A stretch of 64,000 bases of DNA from Streptomyces sp. Root431 (GTDB taxonomy: Bacteria; Actinomycetota; Actinomycetes; Streptomycetales; Streptomycetaceae): NCBI RefSeq assembly GCF_001426585.1, contig NZ_LMEI01000007.1, positions 695,830 through 759,829 of the forward strand, written 5' to 3'. The notes below the pieces were generated by a model, which saw only the letters and a program-made list of their open reading frames with translations, was not told where the DNA came from and made no database searches. Shown here piece after piece: positions 26,589-33,978 of the stretch. The translations under genes were made by a program, and so were the position numbers. Numbering within the stretch: the stretch's first letter is position 1; the number at the start of each line of letters is the position of its first letter.

Positions 26589-27665
26589 GTGGACGTGCAG
26601 AAGAAGCTCGACGAGATCGTCGCGACCGTTCAGGGCGCCCGTTCCATGCCCATGTCGGCATCCTGCGTGGTCAACCGCGCCGAGCTGCTCTCCCTGCTCG
26701 AAGAGGTACGGGACGCGCTGCCCGGCTCCCTCGCCCAGGCCCAGGAGCTGATCGGCGGCCGTGAGCAGATGGTCGAGCAGGCCCGCCAGGAGGCCGAGCG
26801 GATCATCGAGGCCGCCCACGCCGAGCGCGGCTCGATCGTCTCCGACACCCAGGTCGCCCGGGAGTCGCAGGGCGAGGCCGACCGGATCCTCGCCGAGGCC
26901 CGCCGCGAGGCCGAGGAGGTCCGCGCGGAGGCCGACGACTACGTCGACTCCAAGCTCGCCAACTTCGAGGTCGTCCTCAACAAGACCATCGGCTCCGTCG
27001 ACCGGGGCCGTGAGAAGCTCCTCGGCCGCGGCCCGGGCCTCGACCGGGACGGCTACGCGGACGAGGACGCCCCGGAGTACAGCTCGGACCCGCAGACCCT
27101 GATCAGCCGGGCCGACGAGTACGTGGACGCCAAGCTGGGCGCCTTCGAGGCCGTCCTCAGCAAGACCCTGGAGGCCGTCGGGCGCGGTCGGCAGAAGCTG
27201 CACGGCCGGATCGCCACCGACGACCTCGGCGAGCACATGGCCGCGCAGGACGGTCTCGGCGGCACGGTCCACACCAGCGACGCCGACTACCTCGCCGGGC
27301 TCGCGGAGCTCGCCGACCCCCAGCCGGCCCCGGTCGCCGCGCAGGCCCCCGCGCACATCCCGGCCCAGCAGCCCGACCCGTACGGCTACCCCCAGCAGCC
27401 GCAGCAGGACCCCGCGTACGGCTACCAGCTGGGGGTACCTCCGGGGCCGCAGGGCCCAGGGGGACAGCCGGACCCGTACGGCTACCAGCAGCAGCCCGAC
27501 CCGTACGCGTACCAGGGTCAGTACGGCTACGACCAGCAGCAGCACCAGTACCAGCCCCAGCCCCATGCCCAGCAGCAGCCGGCCGCCGCGCTCGACGAGA
27601 CCAGTTTCTTCGACACGAGCATGATCGACCTGGAGCAGTTGCGCCGGTACGAACAGGGGCAGTAA
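26589..27665 (+). CDS. DivIVA-like coiled-coil protein, probable SepIVA homologue
   Basis: A 358-residue protein from the GTG giving VDVQKKLDEIVATVQGARSMPM. The first half is coiled coil (LAQAQELIGGREQMVEQARQ; EADRILAEARREAEEVRAEA). Two related segments YVDSKLANFEVVLNKTIGSVDRGREKL and YVDAKLGAFEAVLSKTLEAVGRGRQKL form an internal duplication. The last about 110 residues are Pro/Gln/Tyr-rich and end in FFDTSMIDLEQLRRYEQGQ. In mycobacteria the septal/polar DivIVA-domain factor SepIVA sits at the same place, next to the DUF177-rnc-fpg cluster, so a role in polar growth or septation is inferred. The frame is open further upstream without support. Confidence 0.88.
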   Translation: MDVQKKLDEIVATVQGARSMPMSASCVVNRAELLSLLEEVRDALPGSLAQAQELIGGREQMVEQARQEAERIIEAAHAERGSIVSDTQVARESQGEADRILAEARREAEEVRAEADDYVDSKLANFEVVLNKTIGSVDRGREKLLGRGPGLDRDGYADEDAPEYSSDPQTLISRADEYVDAKLGAFEAVLSKTLEAVGRGRQKLHGRIATDDLGEHMAAQDGLGGTVHTSDADYLAGLAELADPQPAPVAAQAPAHIPAQQPDPYGYPQQPQQDPAYGYQLGVPPGPQGPGGQPDPYGYQQQPDPYAYQGQYGYDQQQHQYQPQPHAQQQPAAALDETSFFDTSMIDLEQLRRYEQGQ

Positions 27666-27682
27666 AGGGCCCGGGGCCCGGA

Positions 27683-27712
27683 TTGGGCCCTGAGCGAAGC
27701 GTCCAGTATCCT
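27683..27712 (+). promoter_or_regulatory. Promoter of the DUF177-rpmF-rnc operon
   Basis: TTGGGC (27683-27688), 18-bp spacer, TATCCT (27707-27712) lies about 80 bp upstream of the DUF177 start codons, in the gap after the SepIVA-like gene. Confidence 0.5.
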
Positions 27713-27825
27713 GGCTCTTCGGTCGCGCGTATTCCGCGATCCTCGCTGCCCACTTCTGGCAGCCCCCTCACGATTCGAAAGCAGGAAGAGCCCTGAGCAC
27801 GCGCCTTGACCACCGCAATCCCCTC

Positions 27826-28446
27826 GTGTTCGACACGCACGAGCTGGGGCGGCGTCCTGGTGCCCTCCAGCGGCTCTCGCGCTCCGTCGAGGCCCCCACG
27901 GCCATCGGCGTCGAAGGGGTCATCGGAGTGCCCGAGGGCGCTCCCGTGGAAATCGATCTCCGTCTTGAGTCGGTCATGGAAGGGGTGCTTGTCACAGGCA
28001 CCGCCCGTGCATCGGCCGAGGGGGAGTGCGTAAGGTGTCTGGAGCCCGTCGAGCTGGATCTCGACGTGGACTTCCAGGAGATGTTCTCGTACCCCGACTC
28101 CGACGACCGGGGCCGCTCCAAGGCGGCCGCGGACGACGAAGCCGAGGAAGACGAGAGCATGACCCCCCTCGAGGACGGCATGTTCGACCTCGAACCCATG
28201 CTGCGTGATGCGGTGGTGCTCGCACTGCCGATGCAGCCGGTGTGCCGGGAGGACTGTGCGGGTCTGTGTTCCGAATGTGGAGCCGACCTGAACGAGAACC
28301 CGGGCCACCACCATGATGCCGTCGACGCCCGTTGGGCGGCATTGCAGGGACTCGCCGGTTCGCTGGGAACCGATGAGAAGGACAACATGAGCGGCAAAGC
28401 CTCTGACGGGGACGTCCGAAGCGCCGCCGAGAAGCAGGAGAAGTAG
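27826..28446 (+). CDS. DUF177 (YceD-like) zinc-motif protein linked to ribosome synthesis
   Basis: YceD/DUF177 protein paired with rpmF throughout bacteria and linked to 23S rRNA levels. Conserved opening [19 protein letters not shown], Cys motifs ECVRCLEPV and [21 protein letters not shown] (likely zinc), an acidic linker (DDEAEEDES) and [10 protein letters not shown]. Listed from the GTG (206 residues). A CTG at 27793 in the same frame would add LSTRLDHRNPL and is preceded by AGGAAG, whereas the GTG has no ribosome site; the CTG may be the real start. 2 nt separate it from rpmF. Confidence 0.9.
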   Translation: MFDTHELGRRPGALQRLSRSVEAPTAIGVEGVIGVPEGAPVEIDLRLESVMEGVLVTGTARASAEGECVRCLEPVELDLDVDFQEMFSYPDSDDRGRSKAAADDEAEEDESMTPLEDGMFDLEPMLRDAVVLALPMQPVCREDCAGLCSECGADLNENPGHHHDAVDARWAALQGLAGSLGTDEKDNMSGKASDGDVRSAAEKQEK

Positions 28447-28448
28447 CC

Positions 28449-28622
28449 GTGGCTGTTCCGAAGCGGAAGATGTCGCGCAGCAACACGCGCCACCGCCGGT
28501 CGCAGTGGAAGGCTGCGGTCCCCACCCTGGTTTCGTGTGAGCGTTGCCAGGAGCCGAAGCTGCAGCACATCGCGTGCCCGAGCTGCGGCACCTACAACAA
28601 GCGCCAGGTCCTCTCGGTCTGA
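28449..28622 (+). CDS. rpmF: 50S ribosomal protein L32
   Basis: L32 of 57 residues: [23 protein letters not shown] and a zinc ribbon formed by CERC and CPSC. GTG start directly after the DUF177 gene. Cys-containing form. Confidence 0.97.
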   Translation: MAVPKRKMSRSNTRHRRSQWKAAVPTLVSCERCQEPKLQHIACPSCGTYNKRQVLSV

Positions 28623-28642
28623 TTGGGCTGGTGAGAGGCGCA

Positions 28643-29455
28643 ATGTCTGAGTCCCGCAAGACGGACGACAAGACGGACCATGCCTCGTCCCACACGCTTC
28701 TGGAAGGGCGGCTCGGCTATCGGCTCGAGTCCGCCCTTCTGGTGCGTGCACTGACCCACCGTTCGTTCGCGTACGAGAACGGCGGCCTGCCCACCAACGA
28801 GCGTCTGGAGTTCCTCGGGGACTCCGTGCTCGGCCTGGTGGTCACGGACACGCTGTACCGCACCCACCCCGACCTGCCCGAAGGCCAGCTGGCCAAACTG
28901 CGGGCCGCGGTGGTCAACTCACGTGCACTTGCGGAGGTCGGTCGCGGCCTCGAACTCGGCTCCTTCATCCGGCTCGGCCGGGGCGAAGAGGGCACGGGTG
29001 GCCGGGACAAGGCGTCCATCCTCGCCGACACCCTTGAAGCGGTGATCGGCGCGGTCTATCTCGACCAGGGCCTCGATGCGGCGTCCGAGCTGGTTCACCG
29101 GCTCTTCGACCCGCTGATCGAGAAGTCCTCGAACCTCGGTGCGGGCCTGGACTGGAAGACCAGTCTCCAGGAGCTCACCGCGGCCGAGGGCCTGGGTGTG
29201 CCGGAATACCTCGTCTCCGAAGAGGGTCCGGACCACGAGAAGGTCTTCACTGCTGCCGCCCGCGTCGGTGGTGTCTCGTACGGCACCGGCACCGGCCGCA
29301 GCAAGAAGGAAGCGGAGCAGCAGGCGGCGGAGTCCGCGTGGCGCGAGATTCGCGCCGCCGCGGACGAGCGCGCGGCGGCGGCCAAGGCCGCTGCCGAAGC
29401 CGGCACGGGAGAGGTCGCCGACCCCTCTCCGTCCACGAACGGTGCGACGGCCTGA
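28643..29455 (+). CDS. rnc: Ribonuclease III
   Basis: Double-strand RNA endonuclease for rRNA and mRNA processing (270 residues); in S. coelicolor this is absB, needed for antibiotic production. Catalytic signature [16 protein letters not shown], second acidic cluster [16 protein letters not shown], and a C-terminal dsRNA-binding domain ([16 protein letters not shown] ... [20 protein letters not shown]). The Ala-rich tail is low complexity. ATG follows GAGAGG. Closed by an intrinsic terminator, so mutM may be transcribed separately. Confidence 0.97.
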   Translation: MSESRKTDDKTDHASSHTLLEGRLGYRLESALLVRALTHRSFAYENGGLPTNERLEFLGDSVLGLVVTDTLYRTHPDLPEGQLAKLRAAVVNSRALAEVGRGLELGSFIRLGRGEEGTGGRDKASILADTLEAVIGAVYLDQGLDAASELVHRLFDPLIEKSSNLGAGLDWKTSLQELTAAEGLGVPEYLVSEEGPDHEKVFTAAARVGGVSYGTGTGRSKKEAEQQAAESAWREIRAAADERAAAAKAAAEAGTGEVADPSPSTNGATA

Positions 29456-29476
29456 CGGCCTTCGCCCACCGCTTCC

Positions 29477-29512
29477 CGAGAACCCCGCCCCAGGGCGGGG
29501 TTCTCGTCTTTT
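29477..29512 (+). terminator. Intrinsic terminator after rnc
   Basis: CGAGAACCCCGCC pairs with GGCGGGGTTCTCG over 13 bp with a 4-nt loop, and is followed by TCTTTT: one of the few hairpins here with a T-tract. Confidence 0.9.
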
Positions 29513-29625
29513 CCCGGGGTGTACGCCGGTTGGGCCTGTAGGCCGGTGGAGGCCCGTATGCCGCCAGGGGTGTGGACGCCGGTAGGGTTGAAGCGCTGTC
29601 GATCGACGTCGTCCGGAGGAGTCCC

Positions 29626-30480
29626 GTGCCCGAGCTGCCCGAGGTCGAGGTCGTACGGCGCGGACTGGAGCGCTGGGTCGCCGGACGGACCGTGACCGAG
29701 GTCGAGGTGCTGCACCCCAGGGCCGTACGACGCCACCCGGCCGGCGGCGCGGACTTCGCCGCGCGGCTGAAGGGGCAGCGGTTCGAGGTGGCGCGGCGCC
29801 GCGGCAAGTACCTCTGGCTGCCGCTGGCCGAGACCGGCAGCTCCGTGCTCGGGCACCTCGGCATGAGCGGTCAGCTGCTCGTCCAGCCGGAGGACGCCGC
29901 CGACGAGAAGCACCTCCGCATCCGGATCCGCTTCGACGACGAGGCCGGCACCGAGCTCCGCTTCGTCGACCAGCGCACCTTCGGCGGGCTCTCGCTCCAC
30001 GAGCAGACCCCGGACGGGCTGCCGGACGTCATCGCGCACATCGCACGGGACCCGCTGGACCCCGAATTCGACGAGGACGCGTTCCACCGCGCGCTCAGGC
30101 AGCGCCGTACGACCGTCAAGCGGGCGCTGCTCGACCAGTCGCTGATCAGCGGCGTCGGCAACATCTACGCGGACGAGGCGCTCTGGCGGTCGAAGCTGCA
30201 CTACGAGCGGCCCACCGCCACGCTCACCCGGCCGCGCTCGGCCGAGCTCCTCGGGCACGCCCGGGACGTGATGAACGAGGCCCTCGCGGTCGGCGGCACC
30301 AGCTTCGACAGCCTGTACGTGAACGTCAACGGCGAGTCCGGCTACTTCGACCGCTCGCTCGACGCCTACGGGCGCGAGGACGAGCCGTGCCGCCGCTGCG
30401 GCACGCCGATGCGCAGGCGCCCCTGGATGAACCGCTCCAGCTACTTCTGCCCGCGCTGCCAGCGCCCGCCGCGCCCCTGA
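29626..30480 (+). CDS. mutM: Formamidopyrimidine-DNA glycosylase
   Basis: Removes 8-oxoguanine and cleaves the abasic site (284 residues). After the initiator, [17 protein letters not shown] supplies the catalytic Pro and Glu; [26 protein letters not shown] (helix-two-turn-helix) and the C-terminal zinc finger CRRCGTP...YFCPRCQR are intact. GTG start with GGAGGAG. Confidence 0.97.
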   Translation: MPELPEVEVVRRGLERWVAGRTVTEVEVLHPRAVRRHPAGGADFAARLKGQRFEVARRRGKYLWLPLAETGSSVLGHLGMSGQLLVQPEDAADEKHLRIRIRFDDEAGTELRFVDQRTFGGLSLHEQTPDGLPDVIAHIARDPLDPEFDEDAFHRALRQRRTTVKRALLDQSLISGVGNIYADEALWRSKLHYERPTATLTRPRSAELLGHARDVMNEALAVGGTSFDSLYVNVNGESGYFDRSLDAYGREDEPCRRCGTPMRRRPWMNRSSYFCPRCQRPPRP

Positions 30481-30493
30481 CCGGAAAGCATGT

Positions 30494-30541
30494 GACCGGT
30501 CAACTCGTGACCGGTCAACTCGTGACGGGTCAGCTCGTGAC
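30494..30541 (-). repeat. In-frame 15-bp tandem repeats copying the end of the HxlR gene
   Basis: Read on the minus strand, the last five codons of the HxlR gene including its stop (CCCGTCACGAGCTGA) are followed by CCCGTCACGAGTTGA, CCGGTCACGAGTTGA and a partial fourth copy. Each copy keeps the reading frame and ends in TGA, giving three in-frame stops. Confidence 0.85.
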
Positions 30542-30916
30542 GGGGGCCGTGCGCTCCGCGTCGTAACTCTCGCGGGCCGCCTCGACCTCCGGCATGCGCC
30601 CCTCCACCAGCTCGATCAGGCCGATGAGCCGCTCCGCGATCTCGCGGCCGAGCGGGGTGAGCCGGTAGTCGACCCGCGGGGGGTTCGTGGGCTGGGCGTC
30701 GCGGTGGACGAGACCGTCGCGCTCCAGGGCGTGGAGCGTCTGCGACAGCATCTTCTCGCTCACGCCGTCGACCCGGCGCCGCAGCTCGTTGAAGCGGAAC
30801 GTGCCGTCGTACAGGGCGCCGAGGGTCAGGCTGCCCCAGCGGCCCGTCACGTGCTCCAGCGTGCCGCGCGAGGGACAGGCCCGCGCGAAGACGTCGTAGG
30901 CGAGGTCGTCAGTCAT
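30530..30916 (-). CDS. HxlR-family winged-helix transcriptional regulator
   Basis: MarR-like HxlR regulator (128 residues). Cys in FARACPSRGTLEHVTGRWGSLTLGAL, recognition helix in FNELRRRVDGVSEKMLSQTLHALERDGLV and wing RDAQPTNPPRVDYRLTPLG. Many relatives respond to electrophiles through that N-terminal Cys. The ATG at 30916 overlaps its own GGAGGG ribosome site with a GTG at 30925, which is an alternative start. Divergent from the oxidoreductase gene it probably controls. Confidence 0.93.
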   Translation of the reverse strand: MTDDLAYDVFARACPSRGTLEHVTGRWGSLTLGALYDGTFRFNELRRRVDGVSEKMLSQTLHALERDGLVHRDAQPTNPPRVDYRLTPLGREIAERLIGLIELVEGRMPEVEAARESYDAERTAPVTS

Positions 30917-30957
30917 GCCCTCCACCGTACTCGCGCACAGCGCTTACTGCCACGGCT

Positions 30958-30995
30958 GCGCTAACTCACTGCTTGCGCTATCGAAAAGTTAGTGC
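30958..30995. promoter_or_regulatory. Candidate HxlR operator
   Basis: GCGCTAACT (30958-30966) and AGTTAGTGC (30987-30995) are inverted half-sites, 20 bp apart, in the 125-bp divergent region. A related GCGCTTACT lies at about 30940. This is the usual place for autoregulation plus control of the neighbour. Confidence 0.5.
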
Positions 30996-31041
30996 TCTAC
31001 TTCTGGTCATCCCCTCCGCAGACCTTTCCGAGGAGCCTCTT

Positions 31042-31626
31042 GTGACCACCCCCGTCGTCTCCATCGCCTACCACTCCGGCTACGGCCACACCGCCGTCCT
31101 CGCCGAGGCCGTCCGCGACGGTGCCGCCGACGCGGGCGCCACCGTCCACCTGATCAAGGTCGACGCGATCACCGACGCCGAGTGGGAGCTGCTCGACTCC
31201 TCCGACGCGATCGTCTTCGGCTCCCCGACCTACATGGGCACCGCCTCCGGCGCCTTCCACCAGTTCGCCGAGGCCACCTCGAAGCGCTGGTTCTCCGACG
31301 CCTGGCTGGACAAGCTCGCCGCCGGATTCACCAACTCCGGTTCCAAGAGCGGCGACAAGCTGCACACCCTGCAGTTCTTCCAGACCCTCGCCGGCCAGCA
31401 CGGCATGACCTGGGTCAACCTCGGCCTGAAGCCCGGCTGGAACAGCAGCGAGGCCTCCGAGAACGACCTCAACCGCCTCGGCTTCTTCTCCGGCGCCGGC
31501 GCCCAGACCCACACCGACCTGGGCCCCGACGGCGTCCACAAGGCGGACGTCGCCACCGCCGAGCACCTCGGCCGCCGCGTCGCCGTGACCGCCCGCACCT
31601 TCGCGGCCGGCAAGGCCGCCGCCTGA
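31042..31626 (+). CDS. Flavodoxin-like NAD(P)H-dependent oxidoreductase (WrbA/quinone reductase type)
   Basis: FMN-binding flavodoxin-fold reductase (194 residues): phosphate loop SIAYHSGYGHTAVLAEAV, FGSPTYMGTASGAFHQF around the flavin, and a C-terminal helix. Relatives reduce quinones or nitro compounds by two electrons. GTG start with CGAGGAG. It is divergent from an HxlR regulator, an arrangement typical for quinone- or aldehyde-induced reductases. Confidence 0.92.
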   Translation: MTTPVVSIAYHSGYGHTAVLAEAVRDGAADAGATVHLIKVDAITDAEWELLDSSDAIVFGSPTYMGTASGAFHQFAEATSKRWFSDAWLDKLAAGFTNSGSKSGDKLHTLQFFQTLAGQHGMTWVNLGLKPGWNSSEASENDLNRLGFFSGAGAQTHTDLGPDGVHKADVATAEHLGRRVAVTARTFAAGKAAA

Positions 31627-31638
31627 TCCCGCGCAAGA

Positions 31639-31677
31639 GAAAGGGCCCCGTCACCGGAGTGGTGACGGGGCCCTTTC
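31639..31677. terminator. Perfect 17-bp hairpin between convergent genes
   Basis: GAAAGGGCCCCGTCACC pairs completely with its reverse complement around GGAGT; the right arm ends in CCCTTTC. Serves the reductase gene and the convergent CAP-domain gene. Confidence 0.9.
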
Positions 31678-31694
31678 GCGCGTACGGAATCGGC

Positions 31695-32678
31695 TCAGCG
31701 GCCGAAGTCCTGGGTCCACCAGGGGCCGCCGTCGCCGAACTGCACGCCGACGCCCAGCGTCGTGAAGTCGCAGTTCAATATGTTGGCGCGGTGGCCGTCG
31801 CTGTTCATCCAGGAGTCCATCACGGCCGCAGCGTCCGCCTGGCCGCGCGCGATGTTCTCGCCGCCCAGGCCCGAGATGCCCGCCTGCTCCGCGCGCGCCC
31901 ACGGCGTGGCCCCGTCCGGGTCCGTGTGGTCGAAGAAGCCGCGCTCCGCCATGTCCGTGCTGAACGCCCCGGCGAGCGCCGCGAGCTGCGCGTCCGAGCG
32001 GACCGGGGTGCAGCCCACCTTGGCGCGCTCGACGTTGACCAGGCGGAGGACTTCCGCCTCGGCCGCCTCGTCCCGGTCGGCCGTGGACGGCGGGGCCGGC
32101 GTCTCGACCGGCGCCTCCGTCGTCGGCTCCGGCTTCGGCGCGGCCGGCTTCGTCGTGGGCGCGGCCCGCGTCTTCTCCGGGGCCACGGGCTTGGTGGTGC
32201 TCGCCGGCTTCGACGGGGTCGGCTTCGCGACCGGCTTGGTGCTCGGCTTCGCACTCGGCTTGGCGCTCGGCTTCGCGGAGGTGGAGGGGGAGGCCGAGGG
32301 CGAGGCGGTCCTGCTCGGAGTCGCACTCGGGCTCGGGCTCGTACCCGATCCCGACCGGTTCGCCGTCCCGCTGCCGCCCGCCGACTCGCCGCCGGCCGGG
32401 GTCTGGGCCGACCCGCCCTGCGTCGTCAGCTCCGGCGCCTGCCGGGACTGGACCTGGCGCTCGCCCGTACCGGCGTTGCCGACGGTGAAGGTGTCCCCGC
32501 CGGGCAGCAGGCCCGAGGCGACGGCCACGGCTCCCACCGCGACCGCCGCGGAGGCGCCGAGGAGTCCGGTGCGCACGGGGTTCCGCCGCCTGCGGCGGTC
32601 ACCCCGGTGCCGGCTGTCCGAACCGGCCGCGTAGTCTTCTGCGGCGGGTGCGGCGCCGGAGCGACGGTGGCGTCCCAT
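31695..32678 (-). CDS. Exported CAP (SCP-like) domain protein with Ser/Thr/Pro/Lys linker
   Basis: A 327-residue membrane-anchored or secreted protein. Basic N-terminus, one hydrophobic segment (about 38-58, LLGASAAVAVGAVAVASGLL), a long Ser/Pro/Thr/Lys linker with AKPSAKPSAKPSTKP-type repeats (about 95-200), then a CAP domain: EAEVLRLVNVERAKVGCTPV, FDHTDPDGATPWARAEQAG, GGENIARGQADAAAVMDSW and GHRANILNCDFTTLGVGVQF. The linker looks cell-wall-spanning. Start at MGRHRRSGAAP after AGGGCAGCAG; the frame stays open to 32759 through a set of short repeats. Function of bacterial CAP proteins is largely unknown. Confidence 0.92.
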   Translation of the reverse strand: MGRHRRSGAAPAAEDYAAGSDSRHRGDRRRRRNPVRTGLLGASAAVAVGAVAVASGLLPGGDTFTVGNAGTGERQVQSRQAPELTTQGGSAQTPAGGESAGGSGTANRSGSGTSPSPSATPSRTASPSASPSTSAKPSAKPSAKPSTKPVAKPTPSKPASTTKPVAPEKTRAAPTTKPAAPKPEPTTEAPVETPAPPSTADRDEAAEAEVLRLVNVERAKVGCTPVRSDAQLAALAGAFSTDMAERGFFDHTDPDGATPWARAEQAGISGLGGENIARGQADAAAVMDSWMNSDGHRANILNCDFTTLGVGVQFGDGGPWWTQDFGR

Positions 32679-32712
32679 CTGCTGCCCTGCCTTCCTCTGC
32701 GGAGCTCCGCCG

Positions 32713-32752
32713 TTTGCTGCGGATCTTTGCTGGCCTTTGCTGATCTTTGCTG
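32713..32752 (-). repeat. Four TTTGCTG repeats upstream of the CAP-domain gene
   Basis: TTTGCTG occurs at 32713, 32726, 32736 and 32746 (CAGCAAA on the coding strand), 13, 10 and 10 bp apart. The near-helical phasing suggests protein binding on one DNA face. Alternatively they encode an N-terminal extension if translation starts at 32759. Confidence 0.5.
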
Positions 32753-32869
32753 TCGGCATGCTTCCGGCCGACAGTCGAATGGCGCGCGCCCGAACGGGTG
32801 AGGCGCATTCCGTCGGGACTGTACGCGATGGAAAGCCGGGGCGACGTGCTCATCGGGCAATCCGCCAGC

Positions 32870-32875
32870 TAGCGT
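32870..32875 (+). promoter_or_regulatory. -10 element TAGCGT for the acylphosphatase gene
   Basis: TAGCGT, 6 nt, ATG, no ribosome site: leaderless layout. Confidence 0.55.
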
Positions 32876-32881
32876 GCAGCC

Positions 32882-33163
32882 ATGAGTGACGACGTACGGA
32901 TGACCGCCTGGGTGCGCGGCCGGGTACAGGGAGTGGGCTTCCGCTGGTTCACCAGGGCAAACGCACTGGAGATCGGCGGCCTCGTGGGCTTCGCCCTGAA
33001 CCTCGACGACGGCCGGGTCCAGGTGGTGGCCGAGGGGCCGAGTGAGAATTGCCACCGTCTTCTCGACTGGCTCCGCACGGGCGACACGCCCGGCCGCGTG
33101 GACGGCGTGACGGAGATATGGGGCACCGCGCGCGGAGGTTATGACGGCTTCGCGATCCGCTGA
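32882..33163 (+). CDS. Acylphosphatase
   Basis: Small enzyme (93 residues) hydrolysing acyl phosphates. Signature [39 protein letters not shown]: the catalytic Arg is in GFR and the Asn in LNLDDG (the usual GWVRNL site reads GFALNL). Leaderless-type promoter. Confidence 0.95.
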   Translation: MSDDVRMTAWVRGRVQGVGFRWFTRANALEIGGLVGFALNLDDGRVQVVAEGPSENCHRLLDWLRTGDTPGRVDGVTEIWGTARGGYDGFAIR

Positions 33164-33550
33164 CGTACGCGACGAAGGCCCTGCTCCGGTGACCCGGAGG
33201 GACGCCGGAGGGACACCCGGTGACGGGGGCGTGGCGGGAGAACTCCCTGGTGGTTGCCAAGAAGTGCGCGCCGTGGAAGGCTGCCCGTTAAGGATGATCG
33301 CCACGCCCCGAGGCACCGGGTCGAGAGGCGCCGCCGCGTGTTGAGCGGCCGCCCACTCCTCAGTCGCCCCTTCAAACGGGGCGTGATCGTGTTGACCGTC
33401 AAACTTTTTGGTGAGACGCTGGAATCCCCGCGCACCTTAGCTGTTTGGCAGTAATGAACCGGCACGATGCACTGCCGAGCACCGCGGGTGCGAATCCCTC
33501 ACGACCCACACCGCAATCGGTCGGTCACTCAGTGTGGAGGACCATCCATC
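33164..33550. other. Intergenic region upstream of the 72-residue gene
   Basis: 387 bp without a supported gene; short frames here have poor codon use. It holds a hairpin CGCCCC-TTCAAA-GGGGCG near 33364-33381 and a locally AT-rich stretch (TTGACCGTCAAACTTTTTGG, 33391-33410), probably the promoter region of the next gene. No clean -35/-10 pair was found. Confidence 0.5.
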
Positions 33551-33769
33551 ATGGCAAAGGCGCTTCTCGGTTACGTCGGCGGCTCCGACCCGCGACTCCT
33601 CGCCGAGATGCGACGGCTTCAGCAGCGTGTCCAGGACCTGGAATCCGAGCTGGTACGGATCCAGTCCGAGAACGACACGCTCGCGGCTGCCGCCGCTCAG
33701 CACCAGGGAGAGTCGCTGCTCGACAGCATCGACCTCGACGTACCCCAGGCGGAGCCTGCGCTCACCTGA
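33551..33769 (+). CDS. Small coiled-coil protein of unknown function
   Basis: A 72-residue protein, MAKALLGYVGGSDPRLLAEM, then a heptad coiled coil (RRLQQRVQDLESELVRIQSENDTLAAAA) and an acidic end. The ATG has a GGAGG site 10 nt upstream; the frame is open further back through the intergenic region. Sequence resembles small conserved actinobacterial proteins found upstream of smc, but I cannot name a function. Confidence 0.85.
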   Translation: MAKALLGYVGGSDPRLLAEMRRLQQRVQDLESELVRIQSENDTLAAAAAQHQGESLLDSIDLDVPQAEPALT

Positions 33770-33965
33770 CAACCCAGCCCCCAGGGGCCAGGTGGGAAAC
33801 ACTCCGTCCGGCACCGCCGGACAACGGCACAGCTGGATATGCAAGGGGCGCTTCGGCGTCCCTTCTTTCTTTCACCCGCCGTTTCCCCCACGGCCCGCCC
33901 CTGGCCACCCCTCCTCACCCGATGATCTGCCCTGCACCTTCGCGGGTGAAACGCGCGGGCCCCGG

Positions 33966-33971
33966 TAGAGT
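33966..33971 (+). promoter_or_regulatory. -10 element TAGAGT for smc
   Basis: TAGAGT, 7 nt, GTG of smc; no ribosome site, so a leaderless smc mRNA is expected. Confidence 0.5.
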
Positions 33972-33978
33972 CCCCGGG

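Noticed and set aside
32679..32881. c-di-AMP (ydaO-type) riboswitch upstream of the CAP-domain gene
   Set aside because: I looked for the conserved core and could not find it; only the TTTGCTG repeats are present.
33254..33454. A 66-codon frame between the acylphosphatase and the 72-residue gene
   Set aside because: Poor codon bias, no ribosome site, Arg-rich composition; treated as intergenic.
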